From Juglans regia (Eukaryota > Streptophyta > Magnoliopsida > Fagales > Juglandaceae), in assembly GCF_001411555.2 (NCBI RefSeq), contig NC_049908.1, positions 28,310,724-28,374,723 of the forward strand: 64,000 nucleotides of DNA, read 5' to 3'. Within the stretch, counting starts at the first letter, position 1; the number at the start of each line of letters is the position of its first letter. The translations under genes were made by a program, and so were the position numbers. The notes beneath the pieces are model-generated. The model made no database searches, had not been told where the DNA came from, and saw only the letters and a program-made list of their open reading frames with translations. Shown one piece after another: positions 11,101-23,900 of the stretch.

Positions 11101-14100
11101 ACATCGTCCTTTCATCGTTTTTATCTGACGTGTCAATTAATTATAAAATTATTTATTTTTTAGCAAAAGATGATGAAAAGATGATAGTCGAAAGAATAAC
11201 ATAAAGGAAAATACTTTGGGTCCTGAATTTGGGACCCAAAATGTCCCGAATGGGATTTTTTTTTTTTTTAACCAAATGATTAAAAAAATATTTTTTAATG
11301 ATGTTGTAATTTTTTTATTTTTTTAAAAATTTTTTATGATGATTAAAAAAATACATAAAAAAAAGAAGAAAAAATAGCCTATTCAGGACATATTTTGAAT
11401 TCCAAATTCTCGACCATAGCAGTTCCCTGACATAAAAGCTGAGTTACTCACCAACAGTGTTTCACATTTAACTCTTAAATGGATACTGTAGCTTTGTATA
11501 TTTACGTGTTCGCATGCATATTTAACCCTTAAGCGGGTTAGCTTCGTATGTTTATCATTTTTTGCCATGACAATGCAATCTTGGTAATGTGGGTGGGAGA
11601 GACAAACGGATTGCACTTAGGCCTGTTTAGGGTTGTGTTAAGAGTTTTAAAAGTGTTTAAATAGTTTTAAAAGTTTTTTAATGAAAAAAATAATTTTTTT
11701 GAATTTTACATATTAAAATACTTTTTAATCTCAAATAAGCTAAAAATCAAACGTGTTTTTCCAAATAATCAAGAATATAGTTCAAATTTTAAAAAGACTG
11801 TCAATGAGCAAAATTACCCCTACGACTCAAATAATTACAACTTTCAAATTTTTAATGATCTTTAAAAAACTAAATGATCATCATTTGTACCTTAAAAATC
11901 ACTTTTTAAATTAATTTCCAAAAAAATGTAACATTTTTTTCAAGCGTTTTAAATATATGGTTATTAAATAGTAAATAATTTTTTAATTGTAGAACTTATT
12001 ACTTAAGTTATAAATTATAAATTATAAATCCTAAAACTATAAGTTATATTTTCAACCGCAATCTCAAACATACATTTTACATGGGACTATCAATCTTGTT
12101 GAGATTGTGTTGGGTCATTTTTTAGTCAACCTGAATCCAACACGAATAATTAAATGTATCAAATACCTCAATTTGAACTCGATGCACCTATTTTACAAAT
12201 TGACTCAACATGATCTGTTTAACCCGCTTTAAAATTTAAAAATAAAAAATAAAAAATCATAAATATTTGATTATTCTTAGTATTGGATAATAAGTCAAAG
12301 GCTATATAAAAAATTTTAAGAAAACATTTAAAAAAAGTGTATATTTCTCGATTTAACCTGCGTTTAGATGTTGAGTTGAGCTAAGTTCTTTATGAATAGT
12401 AGTGAGTTGTAATGGTTGAGTAAGTTTTGTAAGACCCACTTAAAATGAGTTTAAAATGTATTTAGATATTAAGATGAATTTATATATATTTATAGAAAAT
12501 TATAAAATAATTGGTTCCCATCATTAAACAATATTGTTCATATGACACCTTTGTCCCACTTCTGGCGCCAAACTTGCAAGCAAAAGAAAAAAAATCAAAG
12601 GCAAATAACGGGAGCTGCACTTGCAGCCAAAGTAGGTTCATGTGGGTTTGTCAGGTGGGGTCCAGCAATAATTTGAAATCTAAATTTTGTCAGGCGTGGG
12701 GCCCAACCAATAATCTCACATTTGAACTGCACTCAGAAGAGGATGAAACATGCATTTGAATGTTTAAAGCAGTTTTAAAATAAAGTACACTCAGCTAAGT
12801 TGTGCATTCAAATGAGGCCTTAAAGTTTGGTTTCTAGCTAAAGCTTGTGGTAGCTAACGGGTTGACCCGAGTGACAAGTAATTTGTGACCTAAACTGACC
12901 CAAATAATATTTTTTCTTTTAACTAATCAAGCCACTTGAGTGAACCCTTGAACCTGAGATTGATCCGATTATTAATTGGGTCAAATTCGAGTCGACCCAA
13001 ATTGACTTGAATTCAATTATGTCTAACGCTAATCCTATTATTAGGTGTTGGATTCATATCAAGTACTTGGATCATGTCAAAATTGACAGTCCTAGATTAA
13101 GAGTACAAAAAGAATAATGTTATATACCACATTTTCACCCTACTTTCATCTCATTATATAAAATTTGACATATTTATCACCCTTAGATTATCTTTTATTT
13201 TTTATTTTTAAAGAATAAATATAAAAGGTTGATGGGCAATGCCACTTCATCATAATGGAATAGAAGTAGGATGAAAGTATGATGTATAAAATTTTTCTTA
13301 CAAAAATAGAGTATTACTATACACCACATTCACATCATACTTTTATCCCACTATATAAGATGTGGCATATTTATCATCATTGAATGATAAAAAATTATTC
13401 AATAAATGATCATTTAATTGTAATAAATATGCAATATTTTATATAGTAAGATGGTAGTATTATGTATAGAATTTTCCACAAAAATATGTGAAGTTTGAAA
13501 GAGTTTGGTGGGGTAGCAAGAAGTGAGGTATATTAAACGAGGAGTCGTTTGTGGTTGCTTTTTGCTCGAATTGCAAGTAAAACGACTAACGTTGCATTCC
13601 GCGTGTTGGCTTGCAAGCTCTTTATTGCCTCCATGTTTGCTCAGTTAATAGAAAACGAACTGATCATCCCACCGTGGGTTTTCATTTTGCCTGAAACCAT
13701 GCATTTTTTGTGAAAGCAGCCAGTATGCCACATGAACCATCTTCATTGTACTGGTCCAAGCTTCAGCAAATATTCCCCAACTGTAGGAAACGAACATTCA
13801 AGTATGAAGAACATCACAAATAGCTAAATATATGAAGTTGATAAAAAAATCTTTACAAAGAACATTCGGAAAGTGTTTCATTTTATCTTATCTCATCATT
13901 ACAACTTTACTAAATTTCCACACAAAATATAATAAACAATTTCAACTTTTTCAAATTTCAATTCAATTTTTTCAAATTCTAAAATAATATTCTAACAATA
14001 TTTTTTTCAACTTTCATCTTTCATCTAAAGATTCCAAACCAGCCTAAGAGCCAAAAGATTACCTACTCAGGAGAGCCTTTCAAGGAATATGAATAGTTCA
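11100..14100. other. Intergenic region rich in short inverted-repeat elements
   Basis: No gene was seen. Contents: AT-rich DNA at 11100-12500, including a Tourist-like relic at about 12360-12500; two related palindromic MITEs at about 13117-13300 and 13309-13477 with ATATACCACATT/ATACACCACATT starts and GTATAGAATTTTT-type ends; and a Tourist-like copy at about 13862-14044 (CATTTTATCTTATCTCATC to TTCCAAACCAGCC, followed by TAA). Confidence 0.55.
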
Positions 14101-14563
14101 AACAGCACTCAAGGGCCTCAGGAACCTTGCATATCCACCAAGAAACAAAGGTCCTCAAAGTTGTAGTCATCCTAAGTTCGACCTACAACAGAACAATTCA
14201 ACCTCACAGAATAAGCTCTACACCTAACACGATGATACCTCAACCTTTCACAAGCGGCACAATAGTAAAAATGGTCTTGTGCTCCTTTGAAAGGTAAGCC
14301 CTTCTTCTCAACTACTCTCTTAAGAACAACAGCAACAGGTAATAACCCCCCTCCATACAAACTTTGGCACCAAAGTCTTCCTCAGTCAGGAACTGCCAAT
14401 GGTGGCTTACACCATCCCCGTCTTCTGTCTTGCAAGCCTGACAACCCAAGCTTTCACGAAGGAGGCACTGTGATGATGGGCTGGGACCCAGCCTGCTTCT
14501 ATTTCCAATCTGCCAGTAAATCTCTGCAAAGCAATACAACCTCACAGTTTCCCACCCCCACCC

Positions 14564-14604
<41 letters not shown>

Positions 14605-14650
14605 GTTTGCAACTACGTTTTTGCCATCTTCTGAATTTCCGAGGATACTG
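14100..14650. other. Unresolved higher-complexity segment downstream of the ZMAT2 gene
   Basis: Base composition here is closer to coding or transcribed DNA than the flanks. Two overlapping minus-strand frames are open (14172-14360 and 14312-14545), one containing YYCAACERLRYH, but neither matches a family I know and no splice model links them. A (CT)n run ends the segment at 14568-14602. It could be an extended 3' UTR, a non-coding transcript or a decayed gene. Confidence 0.3.
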
Positions 14651-14956
14651 GTGAGATTTTGTGGGATTCTTATTTACACTATTACTTTACACAAACAGAC
14701 AAGGTTTGCATATTAGCAAAAATTGCGTTTTCCAAATTCACAAGAGCCGGAAGATATGTACAAGGTAGCCTTAAATCTTACTTTCAGTATCTCCTGCAAG
14801 GAGAAATGCACAAAAATGAACATGAATGACATCACTTGTTAAATGTGTCATAAATGTTTAGTCATACCGTGAATTTTGCTTTTTGATACAAATATAGAAC
14901 ATCAAGAAAGCACTATAAAGCTCACTCCCAGTACAGGATACAACTATCAAACATGA

Positions 14957-17900
14957 TCACTTCTTGGATGAACTGAATCCTCCAAATCCCATCATAGCTG
15001 CAACATCAGGATCCACTTCAATTTCCTCCTCTGCTGCCTTCTCTTTCTGAACTCAGAAAAAACAAGCCAAAAATTATCAGGAAACGTAATGGTAAACATA
15101 CTATATTTACACCTTGAAAAGAAAATACGATCTTGAATTACAAAACTGATCTGTGAGATAAATATCTGGCCGTAGGCAAAAACATCATATGCTTTTTGCC
15201 CCTGCAACCTTATGGCTCTCAGGTATAACAAGCAAACCATGGTGGTCGAGTGCTGACCTTCTTCTCTTTTTTCTTTTCTCGACGTTGGCGCTTCCGTTCC
15301 TCCTCTTCTTGCTGCTGCTTTAAGATCCGCTCATCAAGATCTGCAAGAGAAGACATCAATTGTCCACCACCTATCAGATAAACCTCCAAAGAAAAAATAC
15401 ATGCATATTCATCTAAACCTTCAAATTCTTTACCTTGCTCTGTGAAGCTGCCAGGAACTCTACGTTTCTTGAGAACTTCAAATCTCTCCTTGACCTGCGA
15501 CCATAAAACTTGCAGCTAACGTTTACCATTGCTAGATAAATATGAACTTGCGATCAATGAAATGTCTGGGCCAGACGAACTGATTTATCTTCAAAAGAAT
15601 TGTGGCAAACTCCTCTTCCAAAATCTCCAGAAGGTAGGATTTTAGCCTCTATATTCTATATATTATGTGGTTCACTTGTGAACATTGTCGCCTACATATG
15701 AACTATGCTTGAGAGAAGTCTCACTTATAAGTAAAGGTTGCATCCTTTCTCACGTATTTAATTATTGCTGCGTTAATGAAGCTTCAAAGTACTTTCCGAA
15801 GCATACCTGTTCGACAGATGCCCGTTCTACCCGCATAGACATACCCAGCGCTCTTTGATCTTTGAAACCAAATCAATAGAACCATTAGAAAAATGGAAGA
15901 ACTTAGAGATATAGGTCTCTAAAAGAATTGATTAAACAACATTGTCTACAGATAACCCACATACGTTTCTTTCCATTGATATGATCCAAGTAATTTGCAG
16001 AATCCTTCACGACACACTCACAAACGGAACAGTAGTATCCAGCCTGCAAAAGAACATAATTATTCACAAACTGATGCGTGCAAACAAAAATTTTAAACAT
16101 GAAAAGAGTTTCAGTTAAAAACTCAACTCAGCTCATTCAATGATAATACCACTATTGTTCTACCTTCATATAGCAGTAAATAAAAAAAGACAGTCCTCAT
16201 GCCTGAAATTCCAGTTTCTTCAAGAGGCTAATATAGTTAGTGTTCCATTCTTAGTAATGAATTAAAATGCAGTCATAAGAGATGTACATCATCCACAACG
16301 TTTAAGACATTTCCAGCATTCCCAACTAACGACAATGAATATAAAACCAAATAATCGCTTATCAGAAAGTACCACAGTGCAATCCTGGATGAAAAATGGG
16401 TAAAGCAAATATAGAAGCACACAGTCACAAGTTAAGTATTTCCTTCAGCAAAGGAAATACTTTTTGTCACGAATGTTCTTCTTTGATGCATTGATATAGA
16501 TAACAGACATCTACAGTCAACACAACCAATTTAGTGAACTTATTGTTGTGCTTGAAATAAAGTCCATGGATACTACGCCTAAGATCACAACCACAATCAC
16601 ATTATCCTATATGACTGCGATGTGGTCAATTTGTTAGCTTAAAACTCTTTAATCTTATCCTAGGTTTAACCAAGCACTATATTCATATAGAGACCAGATA
16701 TAATCAAATCTGAAAATTTAATCCCATTAAAAAACATATTAAACTAGACCTTCATAGAAATTTAAATAACAACCAACCTCTTACAACAGTCTTTTTTTTA
16801 TAAGTCTGTAAATATGAACTAGTATTGAACTAGTTCACATTCAACTAGTATCAAAATAGCACCCAAAAAATCATAAATGTGGCTTAGGTTTTGTTTCTTT
16901 GGCTGGTGCATATGTTTTATTACTTTAACTTTGAAAAAAGGTGGCCATACTCACATTAAAATAGTACATTGAGAATGTAGACATCAACAGTAACTATATG
17001 ATGACATCATGATAAAGGAGATGCAAGAACATGGTCAAATACCTGCTGACTTAAAGGTGCCACTGGAGTAACAACCTGTAAAAATAAAAATAACACAACA
17101 AAGTCATAAATTATTCAAGCAAAAAGTTGTGCACAAAATATCGACGTAAATTTTGAGAGATGTTTCAAACTTTTGAAACTAACAGGGAAATAAAAATTCA
17201 TGCTATATGTGCCACAAACTAATCAGGCAGGCAAATCAAAACATATGAAAGCCCGAGCCAAAACACACCCCACAATTGTACCAAGCACAGCCCATTATAT
17301 TTTGCACGTCAATATGATTAAGGCCCACAAGTTTTGCTTAAGTATGAAAAACAATACTCTTATAGGATGTTAGTATTTGTTTCTTTTACCATATGAGACA
17401 CACTGTATTTCTACTTCCAAAGTAAAATTGGAAGGCCTGATTTTAAGATGGGCAACTGTTAGAAGCATGCTTGCTTCAAAGGTGTGATAGCCTCTATATC
17501 GGTAGTCACCCCATCCAATTCCTTTTCAAATCATTAGTTTCGCTAAAGTAGCATTTAAAAACATATAGAAACCTAAATATTATACAATGTTGTACCAATC
17601 TCTAGCGCCAGCAGTGTCAATCCCAAACCTTAGATTCTTGAGGAATCGAAGGTTTGGGAAATTCAAAATATCCACTAAATTTTATTTTCATAACTCCGTG
17701 TATATAGAAAATGGAACCCCAAAAAATTTATAATCCCCGGGTATGCGCTCTAAAGTTTCATTTCAATATAAATAGAAATGCCTCTCTCCAATTTTTTTCC
17801 TATAGCCCCAAAATTTTGTATAATTTCTATATATTATCTATTTTTGACGATGTGCCCCACCAAAATTAAAATAAAACTAAGTTTAGGAGAAATAATAAAT

Positions 17901-20900
17901 TATAAACTTATTATATGCTTAATGTGACACGAAAATATCAAGATTTTACATGAAACTTGATAAACTAACTTACATACTAGAATGAAACATGGTCTTCTAA
18001 GAGATCACTTGATAGTTTCTATGAAGAAAACAAATTCTAAATATTTCATTACAAAAATAATAATAGATGAATATTATTCCATGAAACATTGTTGTTAGAA
18101 ATCTGAAACATATTTTAAGTTGTGCTTTTAGAAGTTTACTTCTACATATATGTAGCAAATTATCAAGATCTAACAATTACGATTAAGATTTGTCTTCTTT
18201 TATTTTACATATACGTGTCACACGGTAGAAAAGTTGGCCCCCCCTCAGAAAATTTGCTGGTTCTGCCACTGTCAATAGTAATAAAAAATCAGAATCCCAG
18301 CAAGCTACAGACAATTATCATGTGAAAATGCACCAAGTTGTGCAAAGACATTATTTGGTGCTCTCAAAAGTGGCACATCTACCATATGCTTTCAGAACTT
18401 GGACTGTTCTTAAGGAAGTCATGAAAACTGTCTTGCATATGTTGAAAGTTATAATACTATCAAGAACCATCATCCTGTTGTAAGAAGGAGAGTTTGCTAG
18501 TGGAAACCACCTTCACGAGGTTAAGTTAAACTTAATTTTGATGGTGCTTTGTTCAGTTCCTCTAATGCCCCAGGAATTGGAGCTATTTTACGTGATGATA
18601 GAGGTGAAGTTTTGTTTGCTATGAGTAGGAAGTGCATGTGTTAGAGGCTGAAGATGTTGAGACTATGGCTGCCTTAAGGGGTTTACAAATGATTTTAAAC
18701 TTGGGTATCTCAAGTTTGGTTTTAGAAGGGGATTCATTGGTTGTTATTGAAGCTATCAGATCAAGGGAAGATAATTTATCAAGACAAGGACCTTTGATTG
18801 CAGAAATTCAGGTTCTATTGAATCAATTTAGGCATTTTGAGGTACTCAATGTTGGAAGACAAGGTAACGAAGCAGCTCATTTGCTTGCCAGACATGCTAG
18901 GCTAGTAGAAGACATAGTACAGTGGTGGTATCAATGTCTAGATATTATCCATTCTAGAGTTATGATTGATGCTGCTATGTAATTACCTTTGACATTGTAC
19001 TTGGTTTTTCATTATGAATGAAATATGTCCTTTTATCAAAAAGAAAAAGTGGCCCAAAAATCACTGACGGCCTCAACCAGCCCCCTGGTTATCAGGATAG
19101 ACCCACCGCCGACAGCTAAGAGAACCATTTTGAGCTCCTCGGCGACTCAAAAAGAGCTATCGTGCTCGTCCAAGTCACAGACAGGGCCGATGGCCTCTTC
19201 CAGGCCTCGGGCTAATTTTTTGGGCTCGCCCCCGACCTCAGATGGGAGGAAAATTTACATGGAGGCTTCGACCTCCACCGGGCTGCCTTGGGAAGTGGGT
19301 TCAGACATCCCCTCGCACACTTCTGGTCCTTCTCAACTCTCAAATGTTCTCATTAGGGCTCAAGGATTGCCTATTTCTTTCGATGTTTTGGAGACCCCTT
19401 CAATGGTTTTGTGTAATGTGGAAGAAGGGGATGATGAGTCATCGATTGAAGGGGCTCTCTTAGATGATGAGTCTTCACACGGGTCTGATCTACAACTAGT
19501 TTGTAAGGAGTATGGAGATGACACAGATCTGGGGGATCCTAGAGATGTTCCTAGTCCTTTATGCTCGCTACCACCAGTGCCTTCAGGGGCGGGATTACAA
19601 CCTGATTGGATATTACAAAAGGTTGATGTTATTCGACACTGCCTTGGAATCTCATGTGAAGGTTATGAGGAACAGTTTAAAGCCCTCATCATTGCCATAG
19701 AAGCAGGACAGCCACAGCTTGCTAAATCCACTGCTAAAAAAGACAGAGAGCTCAAGAGGCTTGCTTGCTCCATTAACTATGATGTAAGAGAAGGAAGTGC
19801 GAGCAGGGGAAGACACAATGATAGGGTGAACCTCGATAGTCCATGAAGCCCAATATCCTCTCATGGAATGTTCGGGGCTTGAATGATCAAAACAAGCGCC
19901 TGAGAATAAATAACTTATTACGGGAATGGAAGCCAGATGTGATCTGTTTGCAAGAGACTAAGTTGAAGTATATCGATAGGCAATTAATAAGAAGCCTATG
20001 GAATTTTCCTTACGTGGGATGGACCACCCTTGTCTCTAAGGGTGCTTCAGGGGGCATATTAGTGATGTGGGATAAAAGAGTAGTCAATTTGGTTGAGGAT
20101 TTCGTTGGTGCATTTTCGGTAGCTTGCTCTTTCTCAAATGTTGATGGTTTCGTTTGGGGGTTCTTAGGTGTTTACGGGCCAAATTTGACAATAAAAGACA
20201 ACTTATGTGGGACGAAATAGCTGGTTTGTGTAGTTGGTGGGATTTCCCGTGGTGTATTGGAGGCGGATTTCAACGTCACTCGGTTTCAGAGTGAAAGATC
20301 AGGGGATTCCAACATGGGCTCAGCTCAGCCATGGCTGATTTTTCAGCACTTATTTTTGAGTTGGAACTGGTTGATCTTCCTCTGGCGGGAGGAGATTTCA
20401 CTTGGTCTAACGGGAAGGCTTGGTCTAGGTTGGACAGGTTCATTTTCTCTTCCTCCTGGGAGGTTCACTTCCCCAACCTTTGCCAAAAAAGGCTTTCCAG
20501 ACTTTGCTCCGATTACTTCCCCCTCTTATTAGATTGTGGGGGTCTTCACAGGGGACGGAGATATTTTAAATTCGAGAACATGTGGTTAAAGGTTGATGGG
20601 TTCTCGAAGAAAGTTAGATCATAGTGGAACTCCTATCAACTCATAGGCACCCTAGCTTCATTAATGGCTGGGAAACTAAAAGCTTTGAAAAATGATCTAA
20701 GGAAATGAAATCTGGAAGTCTTTGGGAATATTAATGACCAGCGATTCACTCTCTCTCAAGAGCTGCAGCATTTTGATGTGAAAGAAGTAGGAGGGACTCT
20801 TTCGGAGGATAAAAAAGTAAGGAAAATGGTAGTAGTAGATGAGCTGGAAAAAATCACCCTTATGGAGGAGATCTCTTGGAGACAAAAATCTCGAGCCCTT

Positions 20901-23900
20901 TGGTTGAAGGAATGGGACAGATGCACAAAGTTTTTCCATAGAGTTGCTAATTCTCATCGTAGAAACAATGTCATTGAGGTCCTACATTCGAAAGGCAGGA
21001 TTTTGACGGACAGCGTTGAGATAAAAAATCACATTGTGCATTTTTATGACAAGCTTTTAACGGAGCAATATCAATGGAGACCCAAGGTAAACAGACTAGA
21101 TTTTGATTCAATGGATCAAGCAAGTGCAGCTTGGTTTGAGAGGTCCTTTGAGGAGGACGAGGTACTTAGTGTGCTTAACGGGATGGCTAAAGATAGAGCG
21201 TGGGGCCCCGATGGCTTTACAATGGCTTTCTTCCAAACTTGTTGGAACATTATTAAAGAGGATCTTATGAAAGTTTTTCTCGAATCTCACTCTTTCATGA
21301 AATTTGAGAGAAGCCTAAACGCCACTTTCATCGCCCTTGTCCCGAAAAGGGTAAGGTCTGTGGAGGCACATGATTTCCGGCCCATAAGTTTGGTGAGTGG
21401 GGTTTATAAGATTATATCAAAAGTCCTTGTGAAGCGACTAAGTGAAGTTATGGGGAAGATCATTTCGAAGTCACAAAGTGCGTTTGTTAAAGGAAGACAA
21501 ATTTTATACTCCGTTATTATTGCTAATGAATGCTTGGAGTCTAGAGTTAGAAGTGGCACCCCAGGTCTCTTGTGTAAATTGGATATGGAGAAAGCATTTG
21601 ATCATGTCAATTGGGATTTCTTGTTATACATTCTTGGCAGGCACATTTTCGGGGAAAGATGGTGTCAGTGGATAAAACATTGCATCACAACCGTTAGTTT
21701 CTCCACTTTGATCAATGGTACCCCCGAATGTTTCTTTCGCAGCTCTAAGGGTTTGCGACAGGGGGACCCTTTATCTCCTTTGTTATTCATTATAGTGATG
21801 GATGTATTGAGTAGAATGTTGGCGGGGGTGGTGGGTAGGGGTTTCATCTCAGGCTTCTCGGTGGGTAGTTCCTTGCATGAAAGCTTATCAGTCGCACATC
21901 TCCTTTTCGCCGATGATTCGTTGATTCTATGAGACTCAGACCCCGATCAGATTCGCTCCTTGAGAGCCCTCCTGCTGTGTTTTGAAGCTATCTCAGGTCT
22001 TAAAGTGAACTTATCAAAGTCCGAGCTAGTTCCAGTTGGCTTGGTTAACAATCTAAGTGAAATGACTGCCATCTTGGGCTGCAAGGTGTCACTCTTGCCT
22101 ATGAAGTATCTGGGACTTCCTTTGGTCCCCCCACAAATCTAAGGCAATGTGGGATGGGATTGTTGAGAAAACTGAATGCAAACTGGCGGGTTAGAAGATA
22201 ATTTACTTGTCTAAAAGCGGTTGAATCACGCTTATTAAGAGCACACTTTCTAATCTTCCAACATACTTTTTATCTTTGTTCCCTTTACCTGCAGAGGTGG
22301 CAAATAGACTGGAAAAGATCTTTTGTGATTTCTTGTGGGGATGGCTAGAAGATGAGAAAAAATTCCATTTAATTAAATTGGATAAAGTTTGCACCTCTTT
22401 GTCTTGCGATGGTTCAGGGATTAGAAAATTGAGAATCTTCAACAAGGCTCTACTTGGAAAGTGGCTATAGCGGTATCATAAGGAAGGGGGCACTCTTTGG
22501 AGAAGCATCATCGACATTAAATACGGGAGTATTTGGGGAGATTGGTGCTCTAATGTAGTAAGAGGGGCCTATGGGGTGGGTGTTTGGAAATTCATTCGAA
22601 AAGGATGGGAAGACCTACTCGGTAATTTCAGATTTGAGGTGGGAAGGGGCACGCGCATAAGATTTTGGCATGATATCTGGTGTGGCGATGTGGCCTTGGA
22701 AAATGCTTTCCCCTCGCTTTACAGGATTGCGTCAGACAAGGATGCTTCTGTGGATGATAATATGAGCATCTCGGCAAATTTTATTCATTGGTCAGTGAGG
22801 TTTTCTAGAGCTGTACAGGATTGGGAGGTGAACGATATTGTTGATTTCTACAATGTTTTATACGCGTTGAAGGTACAAGCAGGTAGAGAAGACGGACTAA
22901 TATGGACACTCACCAGGAACAAGAAATTTTCAGTCTGCTCTTATTACAAGTCTTTGACGGTCATCCCACCAATGCCTTTCCTTGGAAGAGCATTTGGAGG
23001 AGCAATGCACCCTTTAAAGTTGTCTTTTTTGGCTGGTTGGCATCCCATGAGAAGATATTGACTATAGATAAACTGAAAAAGCGAGGCCTTTACTTTACCA
23101 ATTGGTGCTTTATGTGCAAACACAACAGCGAATCAGCAGACCATCTACTTCTTCACTGCGAAGTAGTCAAGGCTTTATGGGATGACATTTTCACTAGGCT
23201 TGGTATTGCATGGGTGATGCCCGGAGGGTCTTGGATTTATTGTCATGTTGGAGAGGGATTAGGGGCAACTGTCACATTGTAGTTGTTTGGAATATGGTAC
23301 CTCTATTTAATGTGGTGCACATGGAATGAAAGAACTGGTTGATGTTTTGAAAATAGGGAACGCTCTCTGGATAGTTTTAGGGCCTTTTTCTATCACACTT
23401 TGTTGCTTTAGGCTTCTTCTATTGTATTGAATGGGAGGAATTTTAATGACTTTTACACTACTTTCTGTAGCGCATAGTTTGTAATTAGGTTTTTTCTTGT
23501 ACACTTCCTGTGTACTTGGGCATTGCCTTTTTACGTGGATTAATATAACTTCTTACTTATAAAAAAAAAAAATTTTATCAAGACAAGGACCTTTGATTGC
23601 AGAAATTCAGGTTCTACTGAATCAATTTAGGGATTTTGAGGTACTCAATGTTGGAAGACAAGGTAACGAAGCAGCTCATTTGCTTGCCAGACATGCTAGG
23701 CTAGTGGAAGACAAAGTACAGTGGTGGTATCAATGTCTAGATATTATCCATTCTAGAGTTATGATTGATGCTGCTATGTAATTACCTTTGATTGTACTTG
23801 GTTTTTCATTATGAATGAAATATGTCCTTTTATAAAAAAAAATAGAAAAAGTGGCACATCTACCAGCATTATACAGATTAACCATGTCATTTGCAATGCA

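Larger units (their letters stand above)
18366..23864. mobile_element. Outer 5'-truncated LINE remnant with RNase H domain, flanked by 18-bp target duplication
   Basis: AAAGTGGCACATCTACCA is present at both ends (18367-18384 and 23847-23864), marking one insertion event. Inside the left end the plus strand encodes an RNase H-like (RVT_3) domain: WKPPSRG, then [40 protein letters not shown] and [12 protein letters not shown], up to 18982. The order is that of the C-terminal RNase H of plant LINEs. The body is about 660 bp without the nested insertion. Its tail is TATGTCC-TTTTAT-A-rich. A stop and frame changes (near 18640) show it is dead. Confidence 0.8.

Noticed and set aside
10778..11204. 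Frames with long Arg-Glu or Leu-Ser runs
   Set aside because: These are translations of the (GA)n microsatellite and flanking repeats.
19025..23282. Series of long open frames as host genes
   Set aside because: They encode endonuclease, reverse transcriptase and zf-RVT domains in LINE order, broken by stops and frameshifts.
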